This document shows positions 9,501 to 18,213 of a stretch of 64,000 nt of DNA, in pieces (the first letter of the stretch is position 1; every line of letters starts with the position of its first letter). A program made the position numbers and the translations under genes. The notes under the pieces are model-generated. The model worked only from the letters and a program-made list of their open reading frames with translations. It did no database searches and was not told the DNA's origin. This stretch comes from JBLHKS01 sp047620505 (GTDB lineage: Bacteria; Verrucomicrobiota; Verrucomicrobiia; Verrucomicrobiales; DEV007): NCBI GenBank assembly GCA_047620505.1, contig JBLHKS010000007.1, positions 28,497-92,496 of the forward strand, written 5' to 3'.

Positions 9501-11925
9501 CTTCGCCGCCTGCAGCCTCGACTTTCACCGTCGTCCATTCCTGGCGTTCGACGATCAGCTTCGCGTCGATTTCGCGATCAACGTTTTCGCTATCGCGCGT
9601 TGCCGGAAGCGCCTGAACCGCGAATTTATCGCCCGTGTTGAGCCAGCCGCTCGGCAGTTTGAGGCCCAGATAGAAATCCGAACTGTGGACGAACATACTG
9701 GTTCGCTGCGCGATCGTCTGCTGGTTGATGTCGGTTACGTCGACCGCAAAATTGACCCTGACAGGGCCTTCCAACGCGTCCGTCGGCACGAAATCGAGCC
9801 TAACGCTTGCCGTTCCGTCCTCAGCCAATTCGAGCTCCTCAGCCGCGTTGTCGCGAGAGTCGGCATCGCCGCCGCCAAAAACATAACCGTCGTAGTTTTC
9901 CCCATTCGGCTGGAACTGAGTCGGGTAAAAATCGGCCCGCCATTGCAGGCTGGCCTTCGAAAGCGGCTTCCCACGATAGTAGTTCGCGGCAACGTCGACG
10001 GAGATTTCATCTCCAGGTGCGACGACCGATTCGGCGTCGAGTTTAACCTCGAAAGTGTTTGGTCGGTAGTCGGCGACTTCGAAGAAATGCGAAGCGTAAC
10101 GGTCGTAGTGATCTTCTTCCGGATCGTCCGGATTTTTGCCGACCACCGTGTCGAAATCCAGCTGAACCTGGAAAGTTCCCATGTTTCCTTCCGGAACCTG
10201 GAACGAGAAATCAAGCGTGCCGCGCTGAGTGAAAGTCACATCGCGTGTGAGGACCTCCTGGCCACGAGGGTTCTTGACGGTGAGCTTGGCTGGGAAGCCC
10301 TGATCGCCGCGCGGAGTCAGCAGCTGCTCACCATCCGCGAGACGGGCGATCGCTTTGAGATGCACGGATTCGCCCGGCTTGTAGACGCCGCGATCCGAAA
10401 AAAGGTAGGTGCGAAGCCGCACGTCCGGTTCACCCCAGTACTGCTGGCGAATGTTGAATTCCCAAGTCGACATTCCATACTTCCGATTCGGATCAAAACT
10501 GGAAACGTAGCGATCCGCACCGTTCGTCGTCACGAGCCATTTGGCGGCATTGTGAGGGCCGTCGAGCGGGAATCGAACCACGCCGTTCTGGTCTGTCTGC
10601 CAGGTTCCCAATTCGGTGTTGTCGTTGTCGACGAGGGCCAGCTTCGCGCCAGGCAGCGGTTTGCCCGAGCTCATTGAAAACGCGAACGCGACCGCCTCTT
10701 TCGCATTCTTTTTCCACGCGACGCCGATGTCGGTGAGCTGAATAATCGACTGCGCACCGAAGCGTTGAGAGTCGAGATACTGATGCTCTCGAGAGCTGCC
10801 TTCAACGGCCAGGTAGAGCGCGGTTGGCTTGCCTTTTTCGACAAAATCCGTCCATTTCAACTCCACGCGTTCCGTCCGGTCGATGTCTACGGTCGGCGCA
10901 ATCGTTTTGTCATGGATCACGCGACCAGCGACCATTTTGAACGGCGGATATTTCTGACCACCCGGGTTGTCCTCATTCCAAGCGGTCGCTTCGTCGTAAA
11001 CTTCGTAACCGCGCAGTGCCCAGATCAGCGCATCCCCATCGAGCTGCTTCACGCGGATTTGAAGCCCGTTTAAATTGCCCGTGTCGATCTGCCATCGGCC
11101 ATCGCCGTGGAGCGGCTGAGCGATTTCAAACTCAGGCATCGTGATGAAGCCGTCGCGCGGATTGAACCTGAGAATTTCTTCATAAGGCTCCTCAAGCTTC
11201 AGTCCGTCGCTTCCGAGCAGCCCGGCGCGGATCACCAATTTGTAGGGCTGGCCATACTCAAAATCGCCCGTCATCTGGACGAAGCTCTGACCCGTCTCCA
11301 TCTTGAAATTCTCCGGCTTCGGCGTCAGCGAAATGTACTGATCGATCTGGCCTTCGAGTGATTCGTCGATTGTTTTCGACATCCCGATTGAGAGGACGGG
11401 ATCGCCGTTGTACTCCTTATTAAGATAGGCATGGTCAATCAGGAATGGTCGAATCGAGCCCGCGCCAATCGTCTGCCGCTGTGCCAGTTTTCGTTCGCCG
11501 TCCGAACTTTTGAAGCCTTCGGGCATCACGATCCTCCAGTTCTGCCCGATTGGAAGTGGGCGAGCCGGCAGAACCACAATGAAGCGTTTGGAATCCGGTG
11601 ATTCCTGGTTACCGCCGTAGCTCTTCCACATTTCGGCGATCTCTTCATCGGTCGCGTAGCGCGAATCGACAGGGACCGCTTTCTCCGCCTGATCTTCGAA
11701 GAACATCTGGCGCTTCACGCGAGATGGATCGACTTCCGAATTGAAGAGAAGGGTAAATTTCGGGAGTCGAGTCGCGTTATAATAATAGTAACGCGGAAAG
11801 TGCTGATAGGTCAGGCGAGACTCATCGAGTTGTTCTTCCTGAGCGGATGCCGGGCTCAGCGGAAATGAGAAACCGGCGATTGCCGCGAGGGCGTAGACGA
11901 GGATGGGGAGTAGGTGAATTTTCAT
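6505..11925 (-). CDS. Bacterial alpha-2-macroglobulin family protein (thioester type)
   Basis: 1806 aa, an exported broad-spectrum protease-trap-type protein. The ATG at 11925 begins a clear signal peptide (KIHLLPILVYALAAIAG...ASAQ). There is no lipobox Cys, unlike lipoprotein YfhM of E. coli, so it may be soluble periplasmic or anchored otherwise. MG-type beta domains fill the N-terminal two thirds (for example LRTYLFSDRGVYKPGESVHLKAIAR and GPVRVNFAVDVTD). The thioester motif GCVEQTT (Cys about 1331) lies in the alpha-alpha toroid region (ATLPWLTMESLK..., MQTYDGGLSYWPGSDNPTMWASAYGGLAL), followed by the receptor-binding-like C-terminus. The usual partner, penicillin-binding protein 1C, is not nearby. 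Four palindrome copies (7069, 8304, 9451, 10318) are spaced at roughly 0.9-1.2 kb within the gene. Confidence 0.92.
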   Translation of the reverse strand: MKIHLLPILVYALAAIAGFSFPLSPASAQEEQLDESRLTYQHFPRYYYYNATRLPKFTLLFNSEVDPSRVKRQMFFEDQAEKAVPVDSRYATDEEIAEMWKSYGGNQESPDSKRFIVVLPARPLPIGQNWRIVMPEGFKSSDGERKLAQRQTIGAGSIRPFLIDHAYLNKEYNGDPVLSIGMSKTIDESLEGQIDQYISLTPKPENFKMETGQSFVQMTGDFEYGQPYKLVIRAGLLGSDGLKLEEPYEEILRFNPRDGFITMPEFEIAQPLHGDGRWQIDTGNLNGLQIRVKQLDGDALIWALRGYEVYDEATAWNEDNPGGQKYPPFKMVAGRVIHDKTIAPTVDIDRTERVELKWTDFVEKGKPTALYLAVEGSSREHQYLDSQRFGAQSIIQLTDIGVAWKKNAKEAVAFAFSMSSGKPLPGAKLALVDNDNTELGTWQTDQNGVVRFPLDGPHNAAKWLVTTNGADRYVSSFDPNRKYGMSTWEFNIRQQYWGEPDVRLRTYLFSDRGVYKPGESVHLKAIARLADGEQLLTPRGDQGFPAKLTVKNPRGQEVLTRDVTFTQRGTLDFSFQVPEGNMGTFQVQLDFDTVVGKNPDDPEEDHYDRYASHFFEVADYRPNTFEVKLDAESVVAPGDEISVDVAANYYRGKPLSKASLQWRADFYPTQFQPNGENYDGYVFGGGDADSRDNAAEELELAEDGTASVRLDFVPTDALEGPVRVNFAVDVTDINQQTIAQRTSMFVHSSDFYLGLKLPSGWLNTGDKFAVQALPATRDSENVDREIDAKLIVERQEWTTVKVEAAGGEERHRNEWVYKPHSEQLLKLGAKPTTANLNFKDPGTYRFTLVAEENGKTIKTVGTRYIYGSGDQWWAHQDGEKIELVVEDDIVYKPGDTAKILVRSPVLGTALVTTERAGVHTSFVTELTSKSQFIEIPIGKRDAPNLFISVVIIRGANDSPHEFKDADYKLGYAELKVERSDTKLEVKVEVAEQEIRPQSEVNLTATVAGEDGQPIAGAEVTLWAVDEGVLSLTGYETPRPGPEFHRPYPLYIKTWHSLFNVLPENVENRYFSNKGLLIGGGGSLDMLQENARKDFRATAFWNGSLLTDENGKVTAKFTAPDNLTEYRVIAVALGGTEQYGSGTSKMTVTKPVIVEPAMPVFANVGDDLLLQAVVHNTTGQPGKFEVTMKLDEHASFHSEEFRIIPAAADPDNPLLWTETIELGAGESRGLPIPVHFEKVGTANWVWTIEELQAQGNKRTDSVETTLNVGYPVPLLGETHNLSVKRGSEKNLLVSFGKDVLNGVGEIDVTISNSRLMEARDALGYNLRYPYGCVEQTTSATLPWLTMESLKDVFPDLDVDEAEKKKAIGTGMTRLLSMQTYDGGLSYWPGSDNPTMWASAYGGLALTIGAKQGHPVPQARLDSLYQWISESIRFGKDEEASTFEFHQRAMALYTLALAGKAEPAYHELFYRERGKLAPESRAFVAMAILEGGTPEQRQLVPELLNDYKKEPEAVGWYGSSLRTSTRLIAWAKMDSKHKRVGEHLDALLALRRPVYGWGSTFTNAWPLLALAQVAEIEGVPDKPIKATLTFGGDEADVGLEAKLDSVTAKFGFDGDIREQLLDLSAGSRDQLYAQVKVSAYPDELASEAQDQGFKIRRGYHRLNPDGTMEKTDHFTIGDLVVIHLEVEIDNPDEYIAIDDPLPAIFEAVNPAFETQANAGAPIDQWQQMPRDFQEIRQDRALFFTNNVWNAGKYRVQYLARVVAAGSVTAPPAKIEAMYEPQRRGLSATKRITASLPNRAADKPVAVVD

Positions 11926-12322
11926 GGGTTCACGAGCGACGCTGCGAATGTATTTTCTGTGGAGGGAGCCGCGTCGCTCAGAAGAAAGATGCGGCCGATT
12001 CAGCAAGCGGCTTACAAAGAGAGTCGGCCACTCACGATTTGCGAATATTCTAGCAGCTGCTGGGGGCGGCTCAAACTCGAATCGTCTGACAAAATTTCAG
12101 AGTCGCTGGCTCCCGACAAATGCTCGGAGTCTCCGTTTTCATCCCGACTTCCCGGTTTTGATCAGCAATTATGCAAACGTTAGACTGCTTTTATTTATGG
12201 AAATTACGGAAATAAGCTCGAAATCGCGTTCGAACCTCGCAAAGTTGAGAAAAGATCGCTCATTTTTCAATCATTTGGCTAATTTCTTCACAAATCCGCC
12301 AAAAAATGCTAGCTTCCAGAAT
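11926..12322. other. Divergent intergenic region upstream of A2M and ECF sigma genes
   Basis: 397 bp between the divergent starts. The left part is G+C-like coding DNA; from about 12160 on it becomes A+T-rich and should hold the sigma-factor promoter. It contains one copy of the iterated palindrome core (12051). I see no convincing -35/-10 pair, no ORF with coding character and no RNA gene. Confidence 0.5.
12051..12062. repeat. Iterated palindrome copy (intergenic, 11 of 12 bases)
   Basis: TAGCAGCTGCTG in the A2M/sigma divergent region; differs from the consensus only at the first base. Confidence 0.8.
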
Positions 12323-12991
12323 ATGGCTGCTGAAGCCCAAGCTGCAGACGACCCCCCCGAGCTGAAGCGCGCCTACACCCAGACCCGACAGAGCCTTATC
12401 GAGAGGCTGAAGGACTGGGAGGATCGCCGAAGTTGGGACGAATTTTACCAGACCTACTGGCGCCTCATTTATTCAATGGCGTCGAAGGCAGGGTTGCGTC
12501 CGGATGAGTCGAGCGAAGTGGTTCAGGAAACGGTTCTCTCAATTGCTAAGCAGCAGCAGAAAACCAAGAATCCGTACGACCCGGCTCAAGGCTCATTTAA
12601 GAATTGGCTTTTGAACGTCACGCGTTGGCGAATCGCCGATCAGTTTCGGAAACGGCAACGCGACCAGAAGCTGCTGACCTTTCCTGAAGAGGAGACTTCG
12701 ACTGGAACAGGGGCGCTGGAACGATTCGCGGATCCCGATAAGCTCGATATCGAGAAAGAGTGGGATGCCGAGTGGGCGCGCAACTTGACCAAGGCGGCGC
12801 TCAATCGAGTGAAAGGCAAGGTGTCGCCGAAGCAGTATCAGATTTTCGATTGTTACGTGGTAAAAGAATGGAACGCCCAACGAGTGATGGAGACCCTGCA
12901 AGTCAGTCTGACTCAGGTTTATCTGGCCAAACACCGAGTGGGCAAACTGGTTAAAAAAGAAATTGAAAGCCTCCAGGACCAGCTCCTCTAA
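12323..12991 (+). CDS. ECF-type RNA polymerase sigma factor
   Basis: 222 aa. Region 2 is visible as SLIERLKDWEDRRSWDEFYQTYWRLIY...SEVVQETVLSIAK and WLLNVTRWRIADQFRKR; region 4 as ALNRVKGKVSPKQYQIFDCYVVKEWNAQRVMETLQVSLTQVYLAKHRVG. This SWDEF/WRIADQFR type is typical of ECF groups of Planctomycetes and Verrucomicrobia that sit next to protein kinases. The ATG at 12323 is chosen; an ATG at 12197 is in frame but would add a poorly conserved tail. The kinase gene overlaps its last 29 bases, so the two are very likely translationally coupled and functionally linked. A clear paralogue lies at 56014-56871. Confidence 0.9.
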   Translation: MAAEAQAADDPPELKRAYTQTRQSLIERLKDWEDRRSWDEFYQTYWRLIYSMASKAGLRPDESSEVVQETVLSIAKQQQKTKNPYDPAQGSFKNWLLNVTRWRIADQFRKRQRDQKLLTFPEEETSTGTGALERFADPDKLDIEKEWDAEWARNLTKAALNRVKGKVSPKQYQIFDCYVVKEWNAQRVMETLQVSLTQVYLAKHRVGKLVKKEIESLQDQLL

Positions 12992-15900
12992 GTCGCAACG
13001 CCGACCGGACGACAAGACCGCTCCGGTCCCCGCAAAGCACTCGGTCAAACCGGGCGCTAACGGCAAACCTGACGCTAAAACCGCCGCTGTTTCCGAAGGC
13101 GTCAAGGTGAAGCCGGATGACAAAACCGATGCGGTTTCCGAAAACGTTAAAATGAAGCCGGGCGAGAAAACCGATGCGGTTTCCGAAAACGTTAAAATGA
13201 AGCCGGGCGAGAAAACCGATGCGGTTTCCGAAAACGTTAAAATGAAGCCGGGCGAGAAAACCGATGCGGTTTCCGAAAACGTTAAAATGAAGCCTGACGC
13301 TAAAACCGCCGCTGTTTCCGAACGCCTCAAGGTGAAGCCGGATGACAAAACCGCAGCTGTTTCCGAACGGATCAAAGTGAAGCCGGATGACAAAACCGAC
13401 GCTGTTTCCGATCGTATCAAGGTGAAGCCGGATGACAAAACCGCTGCCGTTTCTGAACTCGTCAAAGTGAAGCCGGAGGAAAAGACTTCGCCGATTTCAG
13501 AGCGCGTTCCGTCGCCCGCACGCTCGAAGGAAAATGGGCCGGAAATTCCGAACTACAAAACGCTCCACAGTATCGGCAAGGGCGGCTACGGGGAAGTCTG
13601 GCTGGCTCGAAGCGTGACTGGAACTCTCCGCGCGATCAAAATCGTCCGGCGATCAGATTTCGATAACGAAAAGGCCTTTGAACGCGAGTTCGAAGGGATT
13701 CAGCACTACGAATCGGTTTCGAAAGACGACGACGGACTCGTCGATGTGCTCCACGTCGGCCGCGACGACGAACAGGGCTTCTATTATTATGTGATGGAGC
13801 TCGCCGATGACGTTTCGAAGGGCCGCGAAATCAACGTCGATGACTACGTTCCGCTGACCCTATCGCGAAAGCTGCGCCGCGGCGAAAAGGCGGCTCTTCC
13901 AGATTGCCTCGATATAGGGAAAACACTTTGCGAGGCGCTTGGCGCGATGCATCTCGGCGGCTTGACGCACCGAGATGTTAAGCCGTCGAGCATTATTTAC
14001 GTTCGAGGCAAGCCGCAGCTCGCTGATCCCGGCCTGGTTGCCAGCGCCGGGCAGGACACTTTCGTCGGCACCGAGGGCTACATTCCGCCGGAAGGTCCGG
14101 GTTCTCATCAGGCCGATCTCTACAGCCTGGGCATGGTGCTTTACGAGATGAACACAGGAAAAGACCGGATGGATTTTCCGGAGTTACCGACCATCATCGA
14201 CCCCGAAGAGGAAAGCTTGCGCGAACGTAGCGAGCTGAACACGATCATTTGCAAAACCTGCGCGCCTCGACCGAAACAGCGCTTCGCAGACTCGCGTTCG
14301 ATGCTCGATCCGCTGAGATTAATCGGGAACGGAAAACGGCCGTCCGGTCATCGTTCGTGGAAATTCGCCGCCGCTGCCGCAGTCGTTCTTTTGCTTGGCG
14401 GCGGAGTCGTCGCCGGGATGATGCTGGCCAAAAAGGACGAGAATTCTGGAAAAATCGTCGCTGCTCCGGCAATTCCCAAACCGACTGGCCAGGAGCCCCC
14501 GGAAATTTCCGGTGTCCTCAATCCTGGAGCAAACCCGGATGCCGATCCGGGAACCGGGCCTGACCCAGCAGCTGCTGGGCAAAACGGCGAGCAACCTCCT
14601 GCCGTTGCCTCCACTAACAATCCGATCGGCTCGCCTGATCCGAACCCAACTCCTGGTCCCGTTGCCGTCGCGTCTGTTGATCAGGATCATGTCCTGGTCG
14701 TTCCGGGGAGCAATCCGGGAACGACGATCCTGAATCCCGGTCCGTCGCCTGGCTCGCCGACTACGAACCCGAACCCGGCTCCTTCGGCCGTGATCGGCAA
14801 TCTCAGAATCATCAGTTTTCCGTCCGACGCAATTGTCTATGTCAACGACGAGGAAATCGGCGCAACGCCAGTCAAAATGAGCGAACTCCCGGCTGATGAC
14901 TACAAAGTCAGGGTCGTGAAAGACGGCTATCGGGATTTCGAAGTCCTCGCGCGGGTCGTAGTTGGCGATACGGCTCTTGTCGATGCCGAACTCCTCGTCT
15001 GGCGACCTCCACTCAAAGGCGAAGCCTGGAAAAACAGCGTTGGAATCGCATTCCAGCCGCTTTCGCCGGAAGCCGCTCATCGCACTGCCGGCGCGATTCA
15101 GCAGACCGATTTTGACCACTTTTCTCAAACCGTCGGAGAGAACAAACTGAACTTCAAAATTGGTGCTGACGCCGTGGTTTTTGCGGATGCTTCGACTCGC
15201 CAATCGTTCTGTGATTGGATGACGGCCAAGGACCGCGCCGACGGATATCTCGGTGAAAAACTCGTCTACATGCAGGACGTCGCCGAGCCGCTGGACGGCT
15301 CTCCGGATCTGGCCTCGTTCTTCGCGATCGTGGGCGAGCATCGCTTCGGGCGCGTCGTGATTTCCAGCATTCCCAGCGGCGCTGAAGTTTACCGAACAGG
15401 TAAGAAAATTGGATTAACGCCGGTCGCGATTGACGACATGGAACTCGGGCCGGTGGCTTATGAAATCCGGATGGCCGGATTCAAAGCCGCAACTGTCGAG
15501 GGACTCGTGAACTACCTCGAGCCGCTGAATCTTGAGGCCGAGCTGGAAGAAAACCAGAGCGTCGTTTTCGATCGGAAATGGAAAAATCACATAGGAATGG
15601 AGTTCGTCCCGTTTGAAAAAACTCTCGTCTCGATCTACGAAACGCGGGTTCAAGATTACGAAATCTACTGGGACACGCTCGGCACAGAGGATCGCTTCTA
15701 CGAAACCGACTTCGATCAGGGCCCTGATCATCCAGTCGTCAACATCCGGCGGGAACAGGCCAAGGCATTCTGCGAGTGGCTGACCGAAGTCGAGCGCGAA
15801 CAGGAACGAATCCAGCCTAACCACGTTTACCGGCTTTTGACCGATCAGGAATGGAGTCACCTGGCTGGTCTGGTCAATGAAGTGGGCGGCTCGCCGGAAT

Positions 15901-16346
15901 CCCGCGATGGCAAGGTGCGGGGCGTCTTCCCCTGGGGCAAAAGCTGGCCGCCGCGGTCGGGCTCGGGTAACTTCGCAGACTCAGCTGGAAAATCTGTTCG
16001 CGTCGTCCGCGCGGCAATCCCGGGTTACACCGATGGATTCGCTCGTACGGCACCGGTGGGAAGTTTCGACGCCAACGAGCATGGTGTTTTTGACCTCGCC
16101 GGAAACGTCTGGGAATTCGTCGGCGACAACTACAGCTCTCGCCCAGGCGGCGGCCCTTACCCGGTCGTGATGCGAGGCGGCAGCTGGCAGGACTCTCGCA
16201 AAGAAAACTTCGAAACCGCTCACCGCAACGTGACCAAAATCGATCGAACTCAGCCGCTTTGGGGATTCCGTGTCGTTCTTGCGAGAGAAAACGAGCCGAT
16301 TGAGATTCAGTCGGTCGCGTCGGACGAAGGGCAAACCGCTGACTGA
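12963..16346 (+). CDS. Ser/Thr protein kinase with N-terminal repeats, TM, two PEGA domains and FGE-fold C-terminus
   Basis: 1127 aa from a TTG inside the upstream sigma gene. Order: ten tandem 15-residue K-P-x-x-K-T-x-x-V-S-E repeats (about residues 35-184); a Hanks-type kinase domain (~196-450) with glycine loop GKGGYG (~205), AIK Lys 226, HRDVKPSS (Asp 338) and LADPG in place of DFG; one TM helix (~465-487); a Pro/Gly/Asn-rich linker; PEGA domain 1 (~610-660); a degenerate FGE-like piece (~685-785); PEGA domain 2 (~793-845); and an FGE/EgtB-fold domain (~870-1115: PDHPVVNIRREQAKAFCEWL, GVFDLAGNVWEFVGD, VMRGGSW, GFRVV). The cysteines used by true formylglycine-generating enzymes are absent near RGGSW, so this domain is likelier to be sensory or binding. 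Topology predicts a cytoplasmic kinase and an external sensor; with the coupled ECF factor it probably forms a signalling unit. Confidence 0.9.
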   Translation: MKASRTSSSKSQRRPDDKTAPVPAKHSVKPGANGKPDAKTAAVSEGVKVKPDDKTDAVSENVKMKPGEKTDAVSENVKMKPGEKTDAVSENVKMKPGEKTDAVSENVKMKPDAKTAAVSERLKVKPDDKTAAVSERIKVKPDDKTDAVSDRIKVKPDDKTAAVSELVKVKPEEKTSPISERVPSPARSKENGPEIPNYKTLHSIGKGGYGEVWLARSVTGTLRAIKIVRRSDFDNEKAFEREFEGIQHYESVSKDDDGLVDVLHVGRDDEQGFYYYVMELADDVSKGREINVDDYVPLTLSRKLRRGEKAALPDCLDIGKTLCEALGAMHLGGLTHRDVKPSSIIYVRGKPQLADPGLVASAGQDTFVGTEGYIPPEGPGSHQADLYSLGMVLYEMNTGKDRMDFPELPTIIDPEEESLRERSELNTIICKTCAPRPKQRFADSRSMLDPLRLIGNGKRPSGHRSWKFAAAAAVVLLLGGGVVAGMMLAKKDENSGKIVAAPAIPKPTGQEPPEISGVLNPGANPDADPGTGPDPAAAGQNGEQPPAVASTNNPIGSPDPNPTPGPVAVASVDQDHVLVVPGSNPGTTILNPGPSPGSPTTNPNPAPSAVIGNLRIISFPSDAIVYVNDEEIGATPVKMSELPADDYKVRVVKDGYRDFEVLARVVVGDTALVDAELLVWRPPLKGEAWKNSVGIAFQPLSPEAAHRTAGAIQQTDFDHFSQTVGENKLNFKIGADAVVFADASTRQSFCDWMTAKDRADGYLGEKLVYMQDVAEPLDGSPDLASFFAIVGEHRFGRVVISSIPSGAEVYRTGKKIGLTPVAIDDMELGPVAYEIRMAGFKAATVEGLVNYLEPLNLEAELEENQSVVFDRKWKNHIGMEFVPFEKTLVSIYETRVQDYEIYWDTLGTEDRFYETDFDQGPDHPVVNIRREQAKAFCEWLTEVEREQERIQPNHVYRLLTDQEWSHLAGLVNEVGGSPESRDGKVRGVFPWGKSWPPRSGSGNFADSAGKSVRVVRAAIPGYTDGFARTAPVGSFDANEHGVFDLAGNVWEFVGDNYSSRPGGGPYPVVMRGGSWQDSRKENFETAHRNVTKIDRTQPLWGFRVVLARENEPIEIQSVASDEGQTAD
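13065..13514 (+). repeat. Ten tandem 45-bp repeats in the kinase N-terminus
   Basis: Ten in-frame 45-bp units, each encoding KP-D/G-x-K-T-x-A-V-S-E plus four variable residues. Units 3, 4 and 5 (13155-13289) are identical at the DNA level, showing recent duplication or gene conversion. The outer units have diverged. The number of units is likely to vary between strains. Confidence 0.95.
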
Positions 16347-16351
16347 TTACT

Positions 16352-16363
16352 CAGCAGCTGCTG
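16352..16363. repeat. Iterated palindrome copy (intergenic, perfect)
   Basis: CAGCAGCTGCTG lies 5 bp after the kinase stop codon and before the DUF1501 start. Confidence 0.9.
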
Positions 16364-16410
16364 GCCGACGCTGAAAAATCGGAAGCCGAATACGCGTGAG
16401 TTGAATCGAA

Positions 16411-17775
16411 ATGGACCCGCTCGACCAGATTCTCTCACGCCGACGAATGCTCTCCAACGTTGGCGGAGGCATCGGCGCGCTCGGGTTAGCTTCGGCGTTG
16501 AACGCGGATGACGGAGTTGGACTTCATTTTGCGCCGCGCGCCAAGCGGGTGATCCACCTTTTCATGAACGGCGGTCCGTTTGGCCCGGATTATTTCGATC
16601 CCAAACCCGCGTTGACCAAGTTTGCCGGGCAGAAGCCGGAAGGTGCCGATCTCCGCACCGAGCGCCCGACCGGCGGCCTCCTGCCGGTCCCTTACAAATA
16701 CGCCAGGCACGGCGAATCCGGGCTCGAAATCAGCGAGTTGCTTCCCAACCTGGCCAAGCACGCTGACGACCTCTGCATCCTTCGAAGTTGCTACACCGAC
16801 AACCCGAATCACGGGCCAGCGCTGTTGCTGATGAACAACGGAACGATGACGCCGAAAGTTCCGAGCATGGGAGCCTGGATGTCCTACGGGCTCGGCAGCG
16901 AAAACCGGAATCTTCCGTCCTACATCGTGCTCTGCCCGGGTAAGCCGGTTCGATTCTCGATTCTCTGGAACAGCGCTTTTCTCCCAGCTAAGCACGCAGG
17001 AACTTACGTCAACCATTCGAATCTCGACCCACAGAAGATGATTCCCTGGCTGCACAACCAGCAGCTCGCGCCCGATGCCCAGCGTAAGCAGCTGGATCTG
17101 CTTTCAGCGCTCAATCGCGATCACCTCGCGGCTCGCGGCGGCGCTGACCAGAAGCTCGAAGGCCGCGTCGAGGCGATGGAAACCGCCTACCGAATGCAGT
17201 TCGCCGCGACCGATGCCTTCGATCTCAACCTCGAGCCGAAAGCGGTTCGCGAAAGCTATGGCGAGGGTCATTTCGCCAACGGCTGCCTGCTCGCTCGACG
17301 CCTTTCAGAACGCGGCGTTCGGTTCGTTCAAGTCTACTACGGAAACGGCCAGCCGTGGGACACGCACAGCAAGCACGACGAAAAAACGCCGAAGCTCGCC
17401 GCGGACATCGACAAGCCGATTGCGGCTTTGATAGGCGATTTGAAGCAGCGCGGCCTGCTCGAAGAAACGCTCATCGTTTGGGGTGGCGAATTCGGCCGCA
17501 CACCCGTCAGCGAAAACGGTTCCGGACGCGATCACAACCCTCACGGATTTCTCATGTGGATGGCGGGAGGCGGCGTTCGCGGCGGTTACGCCCATGGATC
17601 CAGCGACGAATTCGGCTTCAAGGCGGCGGAGAAGAAAATGCACGTTCACGATCTTCACGCGACGATTCTGCATTTGTTAGGAATCGATCACGAGCGGCTC
17701 ACCCACCGTTTCGCTGGTCGCGATTTTCGCCTGACCGACGTCTACGGCAAGGTCGCAAGCGAGATTCTTGCCTGA
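16411..17775 (+). CDS. DUF1501 domain-containing protein (Tat-type leader)
   Basis: 454 aa, full DUF1501 length. The N-terminus SRRRMLSNVGGGIGALGLASAL resembles a Tat signal. Family blocks: RVIHLFMNGGPFGPDYFDPKPAL, GLEISELLPNLAKHADDLCILRSCYTDNPNHGPA, PSMGAWMSYGLGSENRNLPSYIVL, GCLLARRLSERGVRFVQVYY, THSKHDEKTPKLAADIDKPIAALIGDLKQRGLLEETLIVWGGEFGRTP, and HVHDLHATILHLLGIDHERLTHRFAGRDFRLTDV. The fold is alkaline-phosphatase or sulfatase-like. The family usually pairs with a cytochrome-bearing DUF1549/DUF1553 protein, which is absent here. The catalytic function is not established. It is related to the copy at 32751-34217. Confidence 0.93.
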   Translation: MDPLDQILSRRRMLSNVGGGIGALGLASALNADDGVGLHFAPRAKRVIHLFMNGGPFGPDYFDPKPALTKFAGQKPEGADLRTERPTGGLLPVPYKYARHGESGLEISELLPNLAKHADDLCILRSCYTDNPNHGPALLLMNNGTMTPKVPSMGAWMSYGLGSENRNLPSYIVLCPGKPVRFSILWNSAFLPAKHAGTYVNHSNLDPQKMIPWLHNQQLAPDAQRKQLDLLSALNRDHLAARGGADQKLEGRVEAMETAYRMQFAATDAFDLNLEPKAVRESYGEGHFANGCLLARRLSERGVRFVQVYYGNGQPWDTHSKHDEKTPKLAADIDKPIAALIGDLKQRGLLEETLIVWGGEFGRTPVSENGSGRDHNPHGFLMWMAGGGVRGGYAHGSSDEFGFKAAEKKMHVHDLHATILHLLGIDHERLTHRFAGRDFRLTDVYGKVASEILA

Positions 17776-17823
17776 GTTGAGGAAAGCAGGTTGTGAGCAC
17801 CCGGAAAAGGGTTTCGTTGTCGC

Positions 17824-18213
17824 GTGCCGGAAAAAAAGCTCTCACGATTCCAAATGATGATGGCGGTTTGCCTCGTCATTCTTCGAACCCGCAAATTGCG
17901 CCGCCGCCTGATTTTTCAGGTCGCGATTACCGTGATGATCATCATCGCAGTCGGACTTTGGCCGCTCGCCAGTTTCCTGAACGAGCATCCCCTCCTATTC
18001 GGAATCTTCTGGCTGATCAGTTTCGCCGCGTTGATCCTTCTCTTTCTGCTAACGATTTATGATATGGTCAGGATCCCTCGCGAGATCATGGGCGAAGCGG
18101 CCCGAAATGAGAAAAAGCTCCGGGACGAGCTCATCACCAATCCGCCAGCAGCTGCTGGCAGCGAAGAAGCAGAAGAAGCCGACAAAAAGGCGGACGTCGA
18201 GCCTGACCGATGA
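17824..18213 (+). CDS. Small two-helix membrane protein
   Basis: 129 aa from a GTG at 17824; an ATG at 17854 (MMMAVCLV) is the alternative start. Two hydrophobic helices (VAITVMIIIAVGLWPLASFL and LLFGIFWLISFAALILLFLLTIY) are followed by a charged, Glu/Lys-rich cytoplasmic tail. Its stop overlaps the start of the following dNTPase gene (ATGA at 18210-18213), so translation is probably coupled. No family recognised. The palindrome copy at 18146 falls in the tail and encodes PAAAG. Confidence 0.7.
   Translation: MPEKKLSRFQMMMAVCLVILRTRKLRRRLIFQVAITVMIIIAVGLWPLASFLNEHPLLFGIFWLISFAALILLFLLTIYDMVRIPREIMGEAARNEKKLRDELITNPPAAAGSEEAEEADKKADVEPDR

Noticed and set aside
8761..10677. Long open frame (638 codons) on the plus strand
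   Set aside because: It is antisense to the well-supported alpha-2-macroglobulin gene, and its translation has no domain or signal; G+C-rich codon structure of the opposite strand explains it.
13065..13514. CRISPR-like array
   Set aside because: The direct repeats are contiguous, in frame, with no spacers, and encode the kinase N-terminus.
16270..16346. Kinase C-terminal FGE domain as an activator of the sulfatase at 29973
   Set aside because: The cysteines required for formylglycine generation are missing near RGGSW, so I do not assign that activity.
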